Of a DNA stretch of 64,000 nt, positions 9,526 through 19,038 are shown piece by piece. Origin of the DNA: Planctomycetota bacterium (GTDB lineage: Bacteria; Planctomycetota; Phycisphaerae; Phycisphaerales; Phycisphaeraceae). Numbering within the stretch: the first letter of the stretch is position 1; each line of letters starts with the position of its first letter. The notes under the pieces are model-generated. The model was not told where the DNA came from. It saw only the letters and a list, made by a program, of their open reading frames with translations, and searched no databases. Made by a program: the position numbers and the translations under genes. The stretch lies in assembly GCA_016350165.1 (NCBI GenBank), contig CP066225.1:682001-746000 (forward strand). Reading direction: 5' to 3'.

Positions 9526-9650
9526 AGAGCGGAAACAGAAATTCAAGGTTCGGTTCGGCCGGGCAAAACCGACTGAGCCGATTCACATTTCACTACCGAT
9601 GCTGAAGACCTAGCGTGACGCAGACCTCCACTGCGTCACGTCTTTTTTTG
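9526..9650 (+). ncRNA. Candidate small RNA with two hairpins
   Basis: Between nuoB and a convergent gene there is an isolated transcription-unit-like stretch. A -10-like TATGAT lies at 9520-9525, with a possible TTGATT at 9495 (19-base gap). An imperfect 11-bp hairpin follows at 9547-9558 / 9569-9579. Last comes a perfect 10-bp hairpin 9614-9623 / 9631-9640 with seven T residues. The terminator loop is ACCTCCA, complementary to a Shine-Dalgarno sequence, as in many trans-acting small RNAs. A 32-codon ORF (9515-9613, ATG to TAG) overlaps it, so a small protein is the alternative. The family is not one I recognise. Confidence 0.45.
9614..9649 (+). terminator. Strong intrinsic terminator with ACCTCCA loop
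   Basis: Perfect stem CGTGACGCAG / CTGCGTCACG around a seven-base loop, then T7. It ends the candidate small RNA. Confidence 0.85.
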
Positions 9651-9721
9651 CGTGCATCGATAAACCTCACTTCGCTGCAATGAGAGAACTGATGTATATC
9701 AACGTGAAACTAGGTGTGTTA

Positions 9722-11278
9722 TTAGTTAACGCGTTTGAGCGAGTTATAAATATTTGATGCAGGCATGTCGGGGGTGAGGATTGCTGCGGAGTACGGAGGA
9801 AGTTTGATGTCGATGAAGCCGACGTGTGTTTGATGACGTTCGCCTGTGAAGAGATCTTTGAGCTGGACGTTGGCTGCGATTTTGGGTGAACGATGAGGGA
9901 CGAGTTCGGTGATTGTTTCGCTCGTTGGGTTAATGAAGATGAATGTTTCTTCTTCAATGCGATCGGTGTAACGTGCGTAGCCGAGTGCTTGCTCGGTGTC
10001 GAGGAAACGAATTTGGCCGATGCGAAGTGCGCGACGTGAGTGACGCATATCAATGAGTTGTTTGGTGAAGTTGTAGATTGAGTTTGAATCGGAAAGTAAA
10101 TCCCAGCGCATTGGAGCGCGACAAGCTGGGTCGTGGCCGCCGATCATGCCGAGTTCTGTGCCGTAGTAGAGACATGGTGAACCTACGAGTGTCATTTGCA
10201 TAACTTGGGCTAATCGGCGCTTAGCCTCGTGGGGAAAGTCGGTGCGAAGACGATGTGTGTCGTGGTTATCGAGTATGAGCCAAGAGCGGAGAGCGGCATG
10301 CATCCCGATATCTGCGTACATTTGATGTAAGAAACGAGCAGCTTGTTGACCCGTAATACGCTTTTGTAATAGGTAAAAAATGATGTGACGAGCGTGGAAG
10401 TTCATGACGCCGTCTTGGACATCGGTCCATTGTGAAGGGTAGTTCCAAAACTCGCCGACGATTGCTGCTTCTGGGTTGGCACGACGTGCTGCATTGCGTA
10501 AATCATCGATATAGTTGAAGCCAAGATCGTAAGCAACATCGAGACGCCAACCGTCAATGCCATCACGCAAGTATGACTGTACGACTGAATCTTCATCTTC
10601 CCATAGCAATTGGCGAAGCTCTGGGTTTTCAAGATTTAGTTCGGGTAGGTTTTTTGATTCATACCAGCAACGGAAACCATGCTCGAATGCATCATCAAAA
10701 ACGAACCAGTCACGGAAGTCCGAGTTGGGGTTGGCGATTGCGTCTTTGAAATAAGGGGAATTGAAGCCCATATGATTGAAGACACCGTCGAGCATGAGTT
10801 TCATATCATGATCATGTGTGTCGTTGATGAGGTCGATGAGATCGTCACGTGTGCCGTATTCTGAGCTGATTGCGAAATAATCGGATGCATCGTATTTGTG
10901 ATTGGTTGCTGCATCAAAGATGGGGTTGAGATAGAGGATGTCTGTTTTGAGTGATTTGATGTAATCGAGTTTTGTGCGAAGCGATTGGAGGTCGCCGCCC
11001 CAGAAATCGTGCTGGTGCATACGCATGCCATCTTTGTCGAATTCTGGTTTGCTGGTTGGAAATTCGGTCCAGTTGCGGAGTGTGCGAGGCGAATCGTAAA
11101 GCCCCTGCTCTATCTTGTCTTTGATATTGCGAGCGGGCGCAAAACGGTCTAGGTAGACGTGGTAAACGAGAGAGCCTGAACGCCAATCTTCATCGCGTAC
11201 CTTAAGAAGTGGTGCGAGATCACGATCGGTATCGTTGGCAAAATAGTTTTCTGGAAGTTGTGTGATTGGGTCGGTCAT
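9722..11278 (-). CDS. GH13 alpha-amylase family glycosidase (cyclomaltodextrinase/neopullulanase-like)
   Basis: Cytoplasmic-looking glycoside hydrolase of 518 aa that probably acts on maltodextrins. The (beta/alpha)8 barrel motifs are in order: region I DGVFNHMG; region II GIDGWRLDVAYD with the nucleophile Asp; region III AAIVGEFWNYP with the acid/base Glu; region IV LILDNHDTHRL with the third Asp. Also present is YLNPIFDAATNHKYDASDY, the conserved GH13 segment before domain B. There is no signal peptide. A short C-terminal beta domain follows the barrel. Substrate preference among GH13_20-type enzymes cannot be decided from sequence reading. No maltose-uptake genes lie nearby. Confidence 0.88.
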   Translation of the reverse strand: MTDPITQLPENYFANDTDRDLAPLLKVRDEDWRSGSLVYHVYLDRFAPARNIKDKIEQGLYDSPRTLRNWTEFPTSKPEFDKDGMRMHQHDFWGGDLQSLRTKLDYIKSLKTDILYLNPIFDAATNHKYDASDYFAISSEYGTRDDLIDLINDTHDHDMKLMLDGVFNHMGFNSPYFKDAIANPNSDFRDWFVFDDAFEHGFRCWYESKNLPELNLENPELRQLLWEDEDSVVQSYLRDGIDGWRLDVAYDLGFNYIDDLRNAARRANPEAAIVGEFWNYPSQWTDVQDGVMNFHARHIIFYLLQKRITGQQAARFLHQMYADIGMHAALRSWLILDNHDTHRLRTDFPHEAKRRLAQVMQMTLVGSPCLYYGTELGMIGGHDPACRAPMRWDLLSDSNSIYNFTKQLIDMRHSRRALRIGQIRFLDTEQALGYARYTDRIEEETFIFINPTSETITELVPHRSPKIAANVQLKDLFTGERHQTHVGFIDIKLPPYSAAILTPDMPASNIYNSLKRVN

Positions 11279-11412
11279 GGTTACTACTCGGGCATGAGCG
11301 CAGCGGTGGCAGCGCGGTGGTGTCTGATTGATCTATCATCGTACCCGGTAGTGAACGACTGGCGGAAATATTAACAGATATTTTGTGGAATGGAAGCTGG
11401 AGATGCCAGAGT

Positions 11413-13188
11413 TTAAGCCTGGGCGGTTTCGAGGAGTTCTTTGGCTTGTTTGAGAGTTGTGGGGGTGAGAACGTGGCCTGAAATCATTTCAGCGAGTTCT
11501 TCAACACGTGGCTTGCCATCGAGATGGGTAACTGTGGTAGAGGTTTTGCGTGATTTACCACGGCCTGAAATGGATTTTTCGATACGTAAATGCCGATCGG
11601 CGAAAGCCGCGATTTGAGGCAAGTGAGTTATACAGAGGATTTGATGCTGAGGCTTAGTTTTGACTGTTTTTCGCTTGTTTTTACGTGATTTAGCGGGTGA
11701 ATTGGCATGAGCGAGGTTGCGAAGTTTTTGGCCGATGACGGAACCGAGACGGCCGCCGATGTTGGCATCGATCTCGTCGAATACGAGCACTGAAATACGA
11801 TCGGATGAAGCAAGAATGGATTTGAGCGCAAGCATGATACGAGAGAGTTCCCCGCCGGAAGCAATCTTGCGGAGTGGGCGGAAGGGTTGACCTGGATTGG
11901 TCTGAATAAGGATGTCGATCATATCGAGGCCGGTGGAGGTGAAGGCGTCGGGGGTTGGGTCAACTGAGGTGATCTGGATATCGAATAGAGCTTCGGACAT
12001 GCCGAGGTCGATAAGTTGGGACTCGATAAGTGGTTTTAGATTTTGGGCTGCTTCGCGACGAGCGGAAGTGAGTTGATCAGCAAGAGCTATCAATTGATTA
12101 GATAGGTCGTCGATCTGCTTGTCAATGTGTGAAAGATCGGTGTCTTGTAAATGTAGTTCTTCAATTTGTTGCCCAATCCTCAGGCGGTAGTTGATGACGG
12201 CTTCGATAGGATCTTCAGTGAGTGCGTCGGATGACTTGGCATACTTATGAATAATACGGTTGAGTTGATTGAGGCGTGACTCGATGTCGGCTGCTTGTTC
12301 GGGATTGGAATCAAGACGGCCAATGTAACGGGAGATTTCAAACGATGCTTCCTGCAGTGTGATCGTTGCTGTACGGACTTGTTCTTCAAGTGGTTCGAGT
12401 TCTGAATCAAGATCCGTGAGGTTTCGCAGCAAGTGTGTCATCACCTCGAGACGTGAGATGATAGAGCTGTCAGATTCATATAGTGCTGCGTTGATATTTG
12501 ATGCATCGACATGGATTTTTGAAGCATTTTTCAGGGTTTTATGCTGTTGTTGCAAATCGATGAACTCACCTAGAAGTGGATCGACATCGTCAATCTCATT
12601 GGCTTGGAATTCAAAAAGATCGAGTTGCTGCGCGCGGAGAGTTTGTGATGCGAGCAACTCATCTTTGCGTTCGATTAGTTCACGAAGATGGTTGTATTGC
12701 GTGGTAAAGTGTTTTCGCTGATCAGTGATCTCTGCAAAGTTGTCGAGGATCGTGAGTTGATTGGATGGTTTGAGAAGAAATTGGTGATCATGCTGGCCGT
12801 GGATATCGACGAGATGATGACCGATTCTTTTGAGCATGATTGCAGTAGCAGGAAGGCCGTTGATTGAAACGGATGAACGTCCTGAAGGAAAAAATTTGCG
12901 CGTTATCAGAAGTGACTCACCAAGTTCGATTTCTTGATCCGCAAGTTCTGCGATGGCTTCAACAATGAGTGGGTCATTGAGTTCAAAGACGCCTGAGACG
13001 CGACCCTCTTTTGCTTCAGGACGAACCATATTTTTGACAGACTTGAGGCCGAGAAGGATCTCGAAAGCACCGAGTACAAGAGATTTGCCTGCACCAGTTT
13101 GACCGGTGAAAGCGTTGAGGCCATGGGTGAGCTCAATTCGGGCGTCCTCGATAACAGCGAGATTGGAGATGTGTAGTTCGCGAAGCAT
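11413..13188 (-). CDS. recN: DNA repair ATPase RecN
   Basis: SMC-like ATPase that holds DNA ends together during double-strand break repair. The N-terminus MLRELHISNLAVIEDARIEL and Walker A GQTGAGKSLVLGA are diagnostic. A coiled-coil middle of about 300 residues follows, then the signature KIASGGELSRIMLALK, Walker B VLVFDEIDANIGGRLG and the H-loop ILCITHLPQIAAFADRH. At 591 aa it is slightly longer than E. coli RecN (553 aa) because of a Lys/Arg-rich insertion (PAKSRKNKRKTVKTK) between Walker B and the H-loop. It sits alone upstream of the glycosidase on the same strand, with a 134-base gap. Confidence 0.95.
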   Translation of the reverse strand: MLRELHISNLAVIEDARIELTHGLNAFTGQTGAGKSLVLGAFEILLGLKSVKNMVRPEAKEGRVSGVFELNDPLIVEAIAELADQEIELGESLLITRKFFPSGRSSVSINGLPATAIMLKRIGHHLVDIHGQHDHQFLLKPSNQLTILDNFAEITDQRKHFTTQYNHLRELIERKDELLASQTLRAQQLDLFEFQANEIDDVDPLLGEFIDLQQQHKTLKNASKIHVDASNINAALYESDSSIISRLEVMTHLLRNLTDLDSELEPLEEQVRTATITLQEASFEISRYIGRLDSNPEQAADIESRLNQLNRIIHKYAKSSDALTEDPIEAVINYRLRIGQQIEELHLQDTDLSHIDKQIDDLSNQLIALADQLTSARREAAQNLKPLIESQLIDLGMSEALFDIQITSVDPTPDAFTSTGLDMIDILIQTNPGQPFRPLRKIASGGELSRIMLALKSILASSDRISVLVFDEIDANIGGRLGSVIGQKLRNLAHANSPAKSRKNKRKTVKTKPQHQILCITHLPQIAAFADRHLRIEKSISGRGKSRKTSTTVTHLDGKPRVEELAEMISGHVLTPTTLKQAKELLETAQA

Positions 13189-13392
13189 CCTTGCACCTTT
13201 ACTGAATGTCAGCGAATAAACGATCCGTCCAAATACCTAACAGGAAAAGCATATCACAAAAACAAGAGAAAGTCACTCGGTTTCTGTTAGGGTTAAGATT
13301 AATTGTGGATTTCAGTGACATGATGCTGTCAGTAGCCTGGTAAATGTGAGTCCGAGCGATCTTACGAGATCATGCTGCATGGATGTGGTAAT

Positions 13393-13424
13393 AAAAAACG
13401 AGTTTGCTTCATGCAAACTCGTTT
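13393..13424 (-). terminator. Intrinsic terminator after the phosphoesterase gene
   Basis: Read on the minus strand, a 12-bp stem AAACGAGTTTGC / GCAAACTCGTTT with a five-base loop runs into a T tract. It lies about 35 bases past the stop of the phosphoesterase gene. Confidence 0.85.
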
Positions 13425-13457
13425 GGATTTATTAGGTAAATGCTGTTTGGCTACCTG

Positions 13458-15032
13458 TTAATCTTCATCGGCAACGACATTGAAGAGAAAATAAGCTTCA
13501 TCAGCTTGATCGAACATGTCGGTGGTTTTGACATGCAATGTGTAGATGCCAACGGGGAGATTAGCTGGTAGAGCGAATGAAGCGAAGTGGTCGGTCTTGG
13601 ATTCGAGTGAAAGAGAGTTGTCTTTAGGGTAATGTCCGTCCTTGTGACGTTGCACGTTCTCGAGATGATACGGATCAATTGCTTGAATGTTAGTAGCCAA
13701 TTCAAATTCAGTTTGGCCGATCACGCGTGCATATGTTTTATTTTTGGTTGAACCACCAAAGAGGTTGATCGTTGCTGCAGTTTCCGCAAGTTCACTCTGC
13801 TCAATTTTACGAGGCAGATAAATAGAGATCTGATATGACTCTGGATGTCTTGCACCAATCGTGCGCAACTTGTAATCAGAACCAGTAACGGTCATGAGGT
13901 TATATGCATTTGGCGATCCGTCACGTTGTGTTGCGACCGACGTGCCATGTTCATCATACTGACCGCCCCACCATGTACCTGAACAAACTGAAGCCACAAG
14001 GTGATGGTGTTCGGGTGATGCAGCATTAGTCCAGCCACGCTCTGAATCAAAGAAATCGTGACGTTGGAAGTGACGGTGTGCTGATGCTGAAAATGTATTT
14101 GGATAGTCTTTGATCAGGTCAAAGAATTCTTTGCGATTCTTTTCACGGAACTGAACAATTGGAATGTGCATTAAAGGTACGATCAGTTTATCTTTTGGCA
14201 CGTATTTCAGGTCGTTTTTGATGAATTCAAGTTGTTTTTCATCAAGTCCGCCGTGATATTTTTTCTTATTGTCAATGCCGTGGTAAATCACGTCATCAAG
14301 CACGATGTAGTGCACATCACCCCAGTTGAATGAGTAATAGGTCGGCCCAAAAGTTGCGAGCCAAGTTTCGCCTGAGTGCTTATCATCTTCAACATTAAAG
14401 TTGATGTCATGATTACCAAGGATTGAATAGAATGGGATGCCTAACTGCGAGATAGAATCTTTATAGTCCTTAAAGATCGTCAGACGGTTAGAAGCTAAAT
14501 CACCAAGAGCAACACCAAACTTCGCTTCTGTGCCAATCAGTGGCTCAATAAAGTCATGACGGAAATAAGTCATCTTGGTATAGGTAGGAACCTGTGGATC
14601 ACCAAAGATGAGGACCTTATAGTCACTCGATTCTTTTTGTTTGTACAGAGGGAAGTTTAATACTTTCGGTGATGAGCCGGTGGGCGCAACACCTTCATAC
14701 TTCAAACCTTCAGGTGAGCCTTCAGGTCTATGGATGTAATAGAATTTTGGAAAGTTTTTATCATCAACTGGTGTCATATAGCCAGATGGTTTGATTACAA
14801 AAATTGCATCAGTATCGTCAGCGATTTTCAATTTATACTTGCCGGAATTGTTTGTTTGCACGACATCACGGCCGTTGGACACGCCAACATTTGGAATAAC
14901 TGGTTCGCCCTTATCGAAAACGCGGTTCCTGTTGAGGTCTTCGAAGACAATACCTGAAATTGGTTTTGCCAAAAGTGGTGTGGTGAGTGTGGCTGCGGAT
15001 AAAGCTGCAATCAGTAATGATGATCTAGTCAT
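13458..15032 (-). CDS. Secreted calcineurin-like metallophosphoesterase
   Basis: Exported phosphoesterase of 524 aa with three parts. A signal peptide (about residues 1-22, SLLIAALSAATLTTPLLA) comes first. An N-terminal beta-sandwich follows (ISGIVFEDLNRNRVFDKGEP ... VGVSNG), of the SdrD-B/MetallophosN type. The catalytic domain has metal-binding motifs IFGDPQVP, VALGDLAS, SILGNHDINF, LMHIPI and SASAHRHFQRHDFF. A C-terminal beta domain (MetallophosC-like) completes it. The GNHD and GD motifs give confidence in the metal centre. The substrate is unknown; similar three-part enzymes occur in polysaccharide- and phosphate-scavenging clusters. The gene is followed by its own terminator. Confidence 0.88.
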   Translation of the reverse strand: MTRSSLLIAALSAATLTTPLLAKPISGIVFEDLNRNRVFDKGEPVIPNVGVSNGRDVVQTNNSGKYKLKIADDTDAIFVIKPSGYMTPVDDKNFPKFYYIHRPEGSPEGLKYEGVAPTGSSPKVLNFPLYKQKESSDYKVLIFGDPQVPTYTKMTYFRHDFIEPLIGTEAKFGVALGDLASNRLTIFKDYKDSISQLGIPFYSILGNHDINFNVEDDKHSGETWLATFGPTYYSFNWGDVHYIVLDDVIYHGIDNKKKYHGGLDEKQLEFIKNDLKYVPKDKLIVPLMHIPIVQFREKNRKEFFDLIKDYPNTFSASAHRHFQRHDFFDSERGWTNAASPEHHHLVASVCSGTWWGGQYDEHGTSVATQRDGSPNAYNLMTVTGSDYKLRTIGARHPESYQISIYLPRKIEQSELAETAATINLFGGSTKNKTYARVIGQTEFELATNIQAIDPYHLENVQRHKDGHYPKDNSLSLESKTDHFASFALPANLPVGIYTLHVKTTDMFDQADEAYFLFNVVADED

Positions 15033-15134
15033 AGCCTGCTCTCGTTAGGTTAAAGAAAGTTGAACGGACGTATCATAATATGAATGATTGAATTTATCAT
15101 TAAGAATTCCATGCGATTGCCAGATATAAAAAAA

Positions 15135-15150
15135 CCCCGACGAAACGGGG
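15135..15150 (-). terminator. Intrinsic terminator after secreted hypothetical gene
   Basis: Stem CCCCG / CGGGG (15135-15139 and 15146-15150) with the minus-strand T tract at 15128-15134. It lies about 25 bases past the stop at 15176. Confidence 0.8.
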
Positions 15151-15175
15151 CTATGTCATGCATCGCAACTGTCGC

Positions 15176-16408
15176 TTACTTGATATCGTACGGGATCAGC
15201 ACGAGTGGTACTGGCAGGCATGAAGCACCGGGTGGTGTAAAGAGCACTTCAAATTCCTGCACTTCTTTTTCAGGATCTGGAGTCAGACGCTGCACGATGA
15301 CAGCTTCTGGATAGCGTTTAAAAGTCAGTCGACCTTCCTCAGTCGGAGCCATGACTGTGCCTGAGGGGAAATCACCTTCACTCACGCCTGCTGCCAAACC
15401 AACGTTACCGCACCATTTTGAGTTTAAATGCTTATTGCAGAAGACTAGTGCCAAACCACGACCGTCAGTTGACTTCCACTTCACACGAATCTTGTATAGC
15501 GTGCCATAATGCCCACGATTTTCGCCGACAACACGTTGAATCTGATCGTAACCTGTGATCCAACGATCGTACTTACCGTCCGCAACGATCACTTCCTTGA
15601 TACCTTCAGCGGTATCGTAAACATATTCAGGATCAGAAGGCATTGATACGAAGTTTGAATTCAAGAATGTACCACGACCTGATCCAGAATGATGCCAACC
15701 TTTGAGCTTACGCGGATGCTTTGCAAGATGATCGACGATTGTTAGCGAATCGTCTTTCACATCAGTTTGAAAAACTGTAACTTCAGCGGGTTGATCAATC
15801 TCAAACTCATACCAACCATGCACGAGCATGTCCTTACGAGTTACAACTTTATCCATGTTCGGATCAAGGACCATGCGTTGGCCTGGATTAAGGTATCTAA
15901 CTTCCGGATAGGGATTATTGAAGTTCAGAAAATCACGCATCGCATTGGCAGCAACGACCTGATAATAACCACCTGGCTCTGGGAACGCATAGCGACGGAA
16001 CTTAAACGATAAAACATCTGAACCACGGTTTTCGATCACCGCTGAAATCTTCTTCACAGAATCTTCTGGTGTCGGCACGTGGTATGTATACAAACGAATA
16101 ATGCCCGGCTGCACACGTTCTTGTAACGCAATGCCATCACCCGTTCTAAAATACTCAGGCATATCGGAAAGCAAAAATTGTGTGCGTGGTGCATCTGGAT
16201 CATTCGTGCGTGTCATCGAAATTGAAGGGTAAGTTTTCTTATCCAATCCCAACTCATCAACACGTAGAATACTACCTTGATGTGATGCTCTTATCTGATC
16301 GCCTAACGGCTGAATAGGCTCATCCTTCTCTTGCGCATTGGCAACAACAGGCAAAGCGCTGATTAAACAAGCGGTCATTATTGAGCACAGCACGGTCTTG
16401 ATTTGCAT
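15176..16408 (-). CDS. Secreted protein of unknown function, 410 aa
   Basis: I do not recognise a family. The start MQIKTVLCSIMTACLISALPV was chosen at 16408 because GGAG lies eight bases upstream and a signal peptide ending near VVANAQ follows. The longer frame to 16477 adds a segment with no signal character. The mature protein is beta-rich, with Tyr/Trp-containing segments and paired Cys residues late in the chain (ALVFCNKHLNSKWCGNVG, GASCLPVPLV) that could form disulphides in the periplasm. It lies upstream of the secreted phosphoesterase on the same strand. Each gene has its own terminator, so they are probably separate units. Confidence 0.7.
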   Translation of the reverse strand: MQIKTVLCSIMTACLISALPVVANAQEKDEPIQPLGDQIRASHQGSILRVDELGLDKKTYPSISMTRTNDPDAPRTQFLLSDMPEYFRTGDGIALQERVQPGIIRLYTYHVPTPEDSVKKISAVIENRGSDVLSFKFRRYAFPEPGGYYQVVAANAMRDFLNFNNPYPEVRYLNPGQRMVLDPNMDKVVTRKDMLVHGWYEFEIDQPAEVTVFQTDVKDDSLTIVDHLAKHPRKLKGWHHSGSGRGTFLNSNFVSMPSDPEYVYDTAEGIKEVIVADGKYDRWITGYDQIQRVVGENRGHYGTLYKIRVKWKSTDGRGLALVFCNKHLNSKWCGNVGLAAGVSEGDFPSGTVMAPTEEGRLTFKRYPEAVIVQRLTPDPEKEVQEFEVLFTPPGASCLPVPLVLIPYDIK

Positions 16409-16898
16409 GGGTATCACTCCATTACAGTTAGCTGCATACACGGCAAAGTGTCTGTCCATTACACAACACCCGATCACATCGTGTGACCTGCCGATCTGTC
16501 TAGTTTGTGACCCAACTGAAATGATTCCCCTGCCCTTTACATGCCCAGTTTAACCAAAGATTGCTCTGGCAACAGTAAGTCTTGAGACATATTTCATTAA
16601 TTATGAGTATCACTGATTCCTAGAACAGCTTATGCGACTATTTCATCAAAACTGATCCATTTAAGGCATAAAAAATAGATGATACTTTTGTTCACACAGC
16701 CTGCCGCTACCATGTCATCATGCCCGATTAACTATACATGAGTTGCGCATGAATTATTCACAGTTATGACATTCAATCATGAAGCTGTTAACCTTGCCGC
16801 CGATATGATTTTTCATGATCTGTAAACATACGCTTTCTTCGACATTCAGTTTTTGTTGAAAACTTTGCGATACTTTTCAGATCTCAAGTAGAAAATTG
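16409..16898. other. Divergent intergenic region
   Basis: About 490 bases between the divergent secreted-protein and MFS genes. It is AT-rich and presumably holds both promoters. No hairpin terminator, RNA gene or repeat was seen. Confidence 0.5.
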
Positions 16899-18170
16899 AT
16901 GAAGAATAAAGCCACTAATTACACACTCACTCTTTCCGTCATGATGTTCCTGCAATATGCAGTGCGTGGTGTATGGCTGCCTTTCCTCGCCAAATATCTT
17001 GTCAGTCCAAAAATCGAAGGTGGTCTCGGTTTCAGCGGCACCGAGGTTGGCTGGATCATGGGACTCGCTGGAGCAACCGGCGCTATCATCGCCCCTTTCG
17101 CAGGACAAATCGCTGACCGTTACCTCAATGCTGAAAAAACTCTCGCGGGCCTCCTCATTTTCAGCGGCATTATCAACTACGCCACCGCATATGCAACCAA
17201 CTTCTGGTTCTTCCTCTTTCTCAGCATCGGTTTCTCCATCACCTACATGCCAACTCTTTCCCTTGCTAACTCTGTCGCATTCGCCAACCTCAACAACACC
17301 GACCGTCAATACCCCATGGTCCGCGCAACAGGCACACTCGGCTGGATCATTGTCTCTGTTCTTTTCTCATGGTTTTGGCTTGCTACCGACGACTCATTCA
17401 CCAACACACATCGCATCGTCGACTCACTCAAGATCAGTGCCATCATTGCCATCGCCTATGGCTTATGGGCTTGGTTCCGCCTACCAAACTGCCAACCAAC
17501 TCACGCCAAATCCGTCGCTGTCATCAAAGCACTCAAACTCATGATTAGACCAATCATGATCCTCTTCCTCTTCGCTACGATCATCATCTCCATGATCCAC
17601 AATGCCTATTATTTCCGCATCGCTCCTTACCTCGTCGATGCTATCGGTTTCCCACTTAAATATACTGGCGCCGTAATGGCTGTCGGTTATGCCGCTGAAA
17701 TTGCAGCACTTTGGCTACTCGGACGATATGTTCATAAAATCGGTTATCGCAACGTTATCCTCATCGGCATCACTTCCTACATCATCCGCTTCACAATCTT
17801 CGGCGTCACCGATTCTTACCTCTGGTCAATCCTCGGCATGTCACTGCATGGCATCAACTTCGCCTGCTTCATTGCCGTTTCATTCATGTTCGTTGAACGT
17901 GTTGCCGACGTCGATATCCGTCACTCCGCCCAAACCGTTTACGGCATGATCTCTATGGGCGTTGCACCCATCCTCGCAGGTTTCTACAACGGATACTTCG
18001 ACCGCTTCCAAACAAACGGCGTTCAATCCTACTCACAATTTTGGCTCACCGGTGCTGTACTTGCAGCATTTGTCTTCGTACTCATAGCCGCATTCTTCTG
18101 GCCCAATGTCAAAGACGCCAACGATAACATCACACCAGACGATCTCGAACTCGCCGACGAAGTCATGTAA
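16899..18170 (+). CDS. MFS transporter, nucleoside:H+ symporter-like
   Basis: Twelve-helix major facilitator of 423 aa resembling the NupG/XapB and LacY-like branch. The N-terminal half has MMFLQYAVRGVWLPFLAKYL and IIAPFAGQIADRYLNAEK, the conserved loop 2-3 of the superfamily. A central cytoplasmic loop lies near residues 200-215. Polar residues sit within helices, as expected of a proton symporter. The start is TTG-ATG; I take ATG 16899. It is convergent with glpP, whose stop lies 27 bases away. The adjacent glycerol-phosphate genes make uptake of a glycerol-containing or nucleoside substrate conceivable, but this is only proximity. Confidence 0.82.
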   Translation: MKNKATNYTLTLSVMMFLQYAVRGVWLPFLAKYLVSPKIEGGLGFSGTEVGWIMGLAGATGAIIAPFAGQIADRYLNAEKTLAGLLIFSGIINYATAYATNFWFFLFLSIGFSITYMPTLSLANSVAFANLNNTDRQYPMVRATGTLGWIIVSVLFSWFWLATDDSFTNTHRIVDSLKISAIIAIAYGLWAWFRLPNCQPTHAKSVAVIKALKLMIRPIMILFLFATIIISMIHNAYYFRIAPYLVDAIGFPLKYTGAVMAVGYAAEIAALWLLGRYVHKIGYRNVILIGITSYIIRFTIFGVTDSYLWSILGMSLHGINFACFIAVSFMFVERVADVDIRHSAQTVYGMISMGVAPILAGFYNGYFDRFQTNGVQSYSQFWLTGAVLAAFVFVLIAAFFWPNVKDANDNITPDDLELADEVM

Positions 18171-18196
18171 CCTAACTATTGATTAGTACCCTGCTC

Positions 18197-18796
18197 TTAA
18201 AGTGCATTCAACTGCCACAAGTCATACTTCGATGTTGAGACAGCAGAACACCCTGCATCAATAATCGTCTCAACAGTCTTTGCAGAACGGATCAAACCAC
18301 CCGCCAAAATCGGAATATCGAGCGAAAGAAAATCACTCGCCACATGCGCCGCAGCAACGCCCGGCAACAACTCCAGTGCATCAGGCTTATTGTTCTTTAC
18401 AATATGTATCCCACGATCAAGCGCTCTTGAGTCTTGCAAAAACACACGCACAATCGCGCCCAAACCCAGACGATGTGCAGCCGACGTCAACTGATGCCGC
18501 GTCGTAATAATCCCATCAATCATGGGAAACGCATTCGTCAAATACTGCAGCGCAGCTTCATCACTATTCAAACCACCCAGCAAATCGATATTCAGAAAAA
18601 CGGTCTTGTTCCTACACGCAGCATTGTCAAACTGGGCAAGAACCTTCTCCAGCTCAGACACCGGCCCACCCTGCAAGAAAATCACTTCTGCAGCTTTGAG
18701 CAGGTCCGCCTCTATTGGCTTATCCCACAAAACCGGGATGACAGGCTTGTTAAATTTGAGTTTAAACGCGTTATTTGAGCTTTTTCTGTTCGCCAT
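18197..18796 (-). CDS. glpP: Glycerol-3-phosphate-responsive antiterminator
   Basis: RNA-binding antiterminator which, in Bacillus, binds glycerol-3-phosphate and lets transcription pass a terminator in the glpD leader. The 199-aa protein matches the G3P_antiterm family: KPVIPVLWDKPIEADLL, VFLQGGPVSELEKV, FLNIDLLGGLNSDEAALQYL, IDGIITTRHQLTSAAHRLGL, ELLPGVAA and PILAGGLIRSAKTVETIIDAG, a TIM-barrel-like layout. ATG 18796 is preferred, with AAGG nine bases upstream; ATG 18802 is possible. It is divergent from the HAD-glpD operon, whose leader carries an intrinsic terminator. This is exactly the arrangement the function predicts. Confidence 0.92.
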   Translation of the reverse strand: MANRKSSNNAFKLKFNKPVIPVLWDKPIEADLLKAAEVIFLQGGPVSELEKVLAQFDNAACRNKTVFLNIDLLGGLNSDEAALQYLTNAFPMIDGIITTRHQLTSAAHRLGLGAIVRVFLQDSRALDRGIHIVKNNKPDALELLPGVAAAHVASDFLSLDIPILAGGLIRSAKTVETIIDAGCSAVSTSKYDLWQLNAL

Positions 18797-18807
18797 GGTC
18801 ATCTACC

Positions 18808-18836
18808 TTGAATTCGTTCACTTTCAAAGCTATCGT
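18808..18836 (+). promoter_or_regulatory. Sigma-70-like promoter for the HAD-glpD operon
   Basis: TTGAAT (18808-18813), a 17-base gap, then TATCGT (18831-18836). The predicted start near 18843 gives a leader of about 195 bases that contains the terminator at 18901-18930. Confidence 0.5.
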
Positions 18837-18900
18837 ATGGGTACAAGCAATAAATGCAAATGACTCATCAGATTCATTGAGCCAAGAGATATAGAGAAGG

Positions 18901-18930
18901 CTCCACGGAATGTGACCCGTGGAGTTTTTG
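18901..18930 (+). terminator. Leader terminator, probable GlpP target
   Basis: Perfect 8-bp stem CTCCACGG / CCGTGGAG (18901-18908 and 18917-18924) with T5 and further T. It lies between two divergent genes, 109 bases before the HAD gene start. It cannot serve an upstream plus-strand gene, because glpP runs the other way. It is best read as the regulated terminator of the HAD-glpD leader. Confidence 0.75.
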
Positions 18931-19038
18931 TTTGCGCGCACATAGGGCGATGACTTAAGAGTCACCCTCTGAGCCGCACTGATGAACAACAATCAAACTT
19001 CTTTCCGGAAGTGTTAATACATAACTGAGAGGTGTGCG

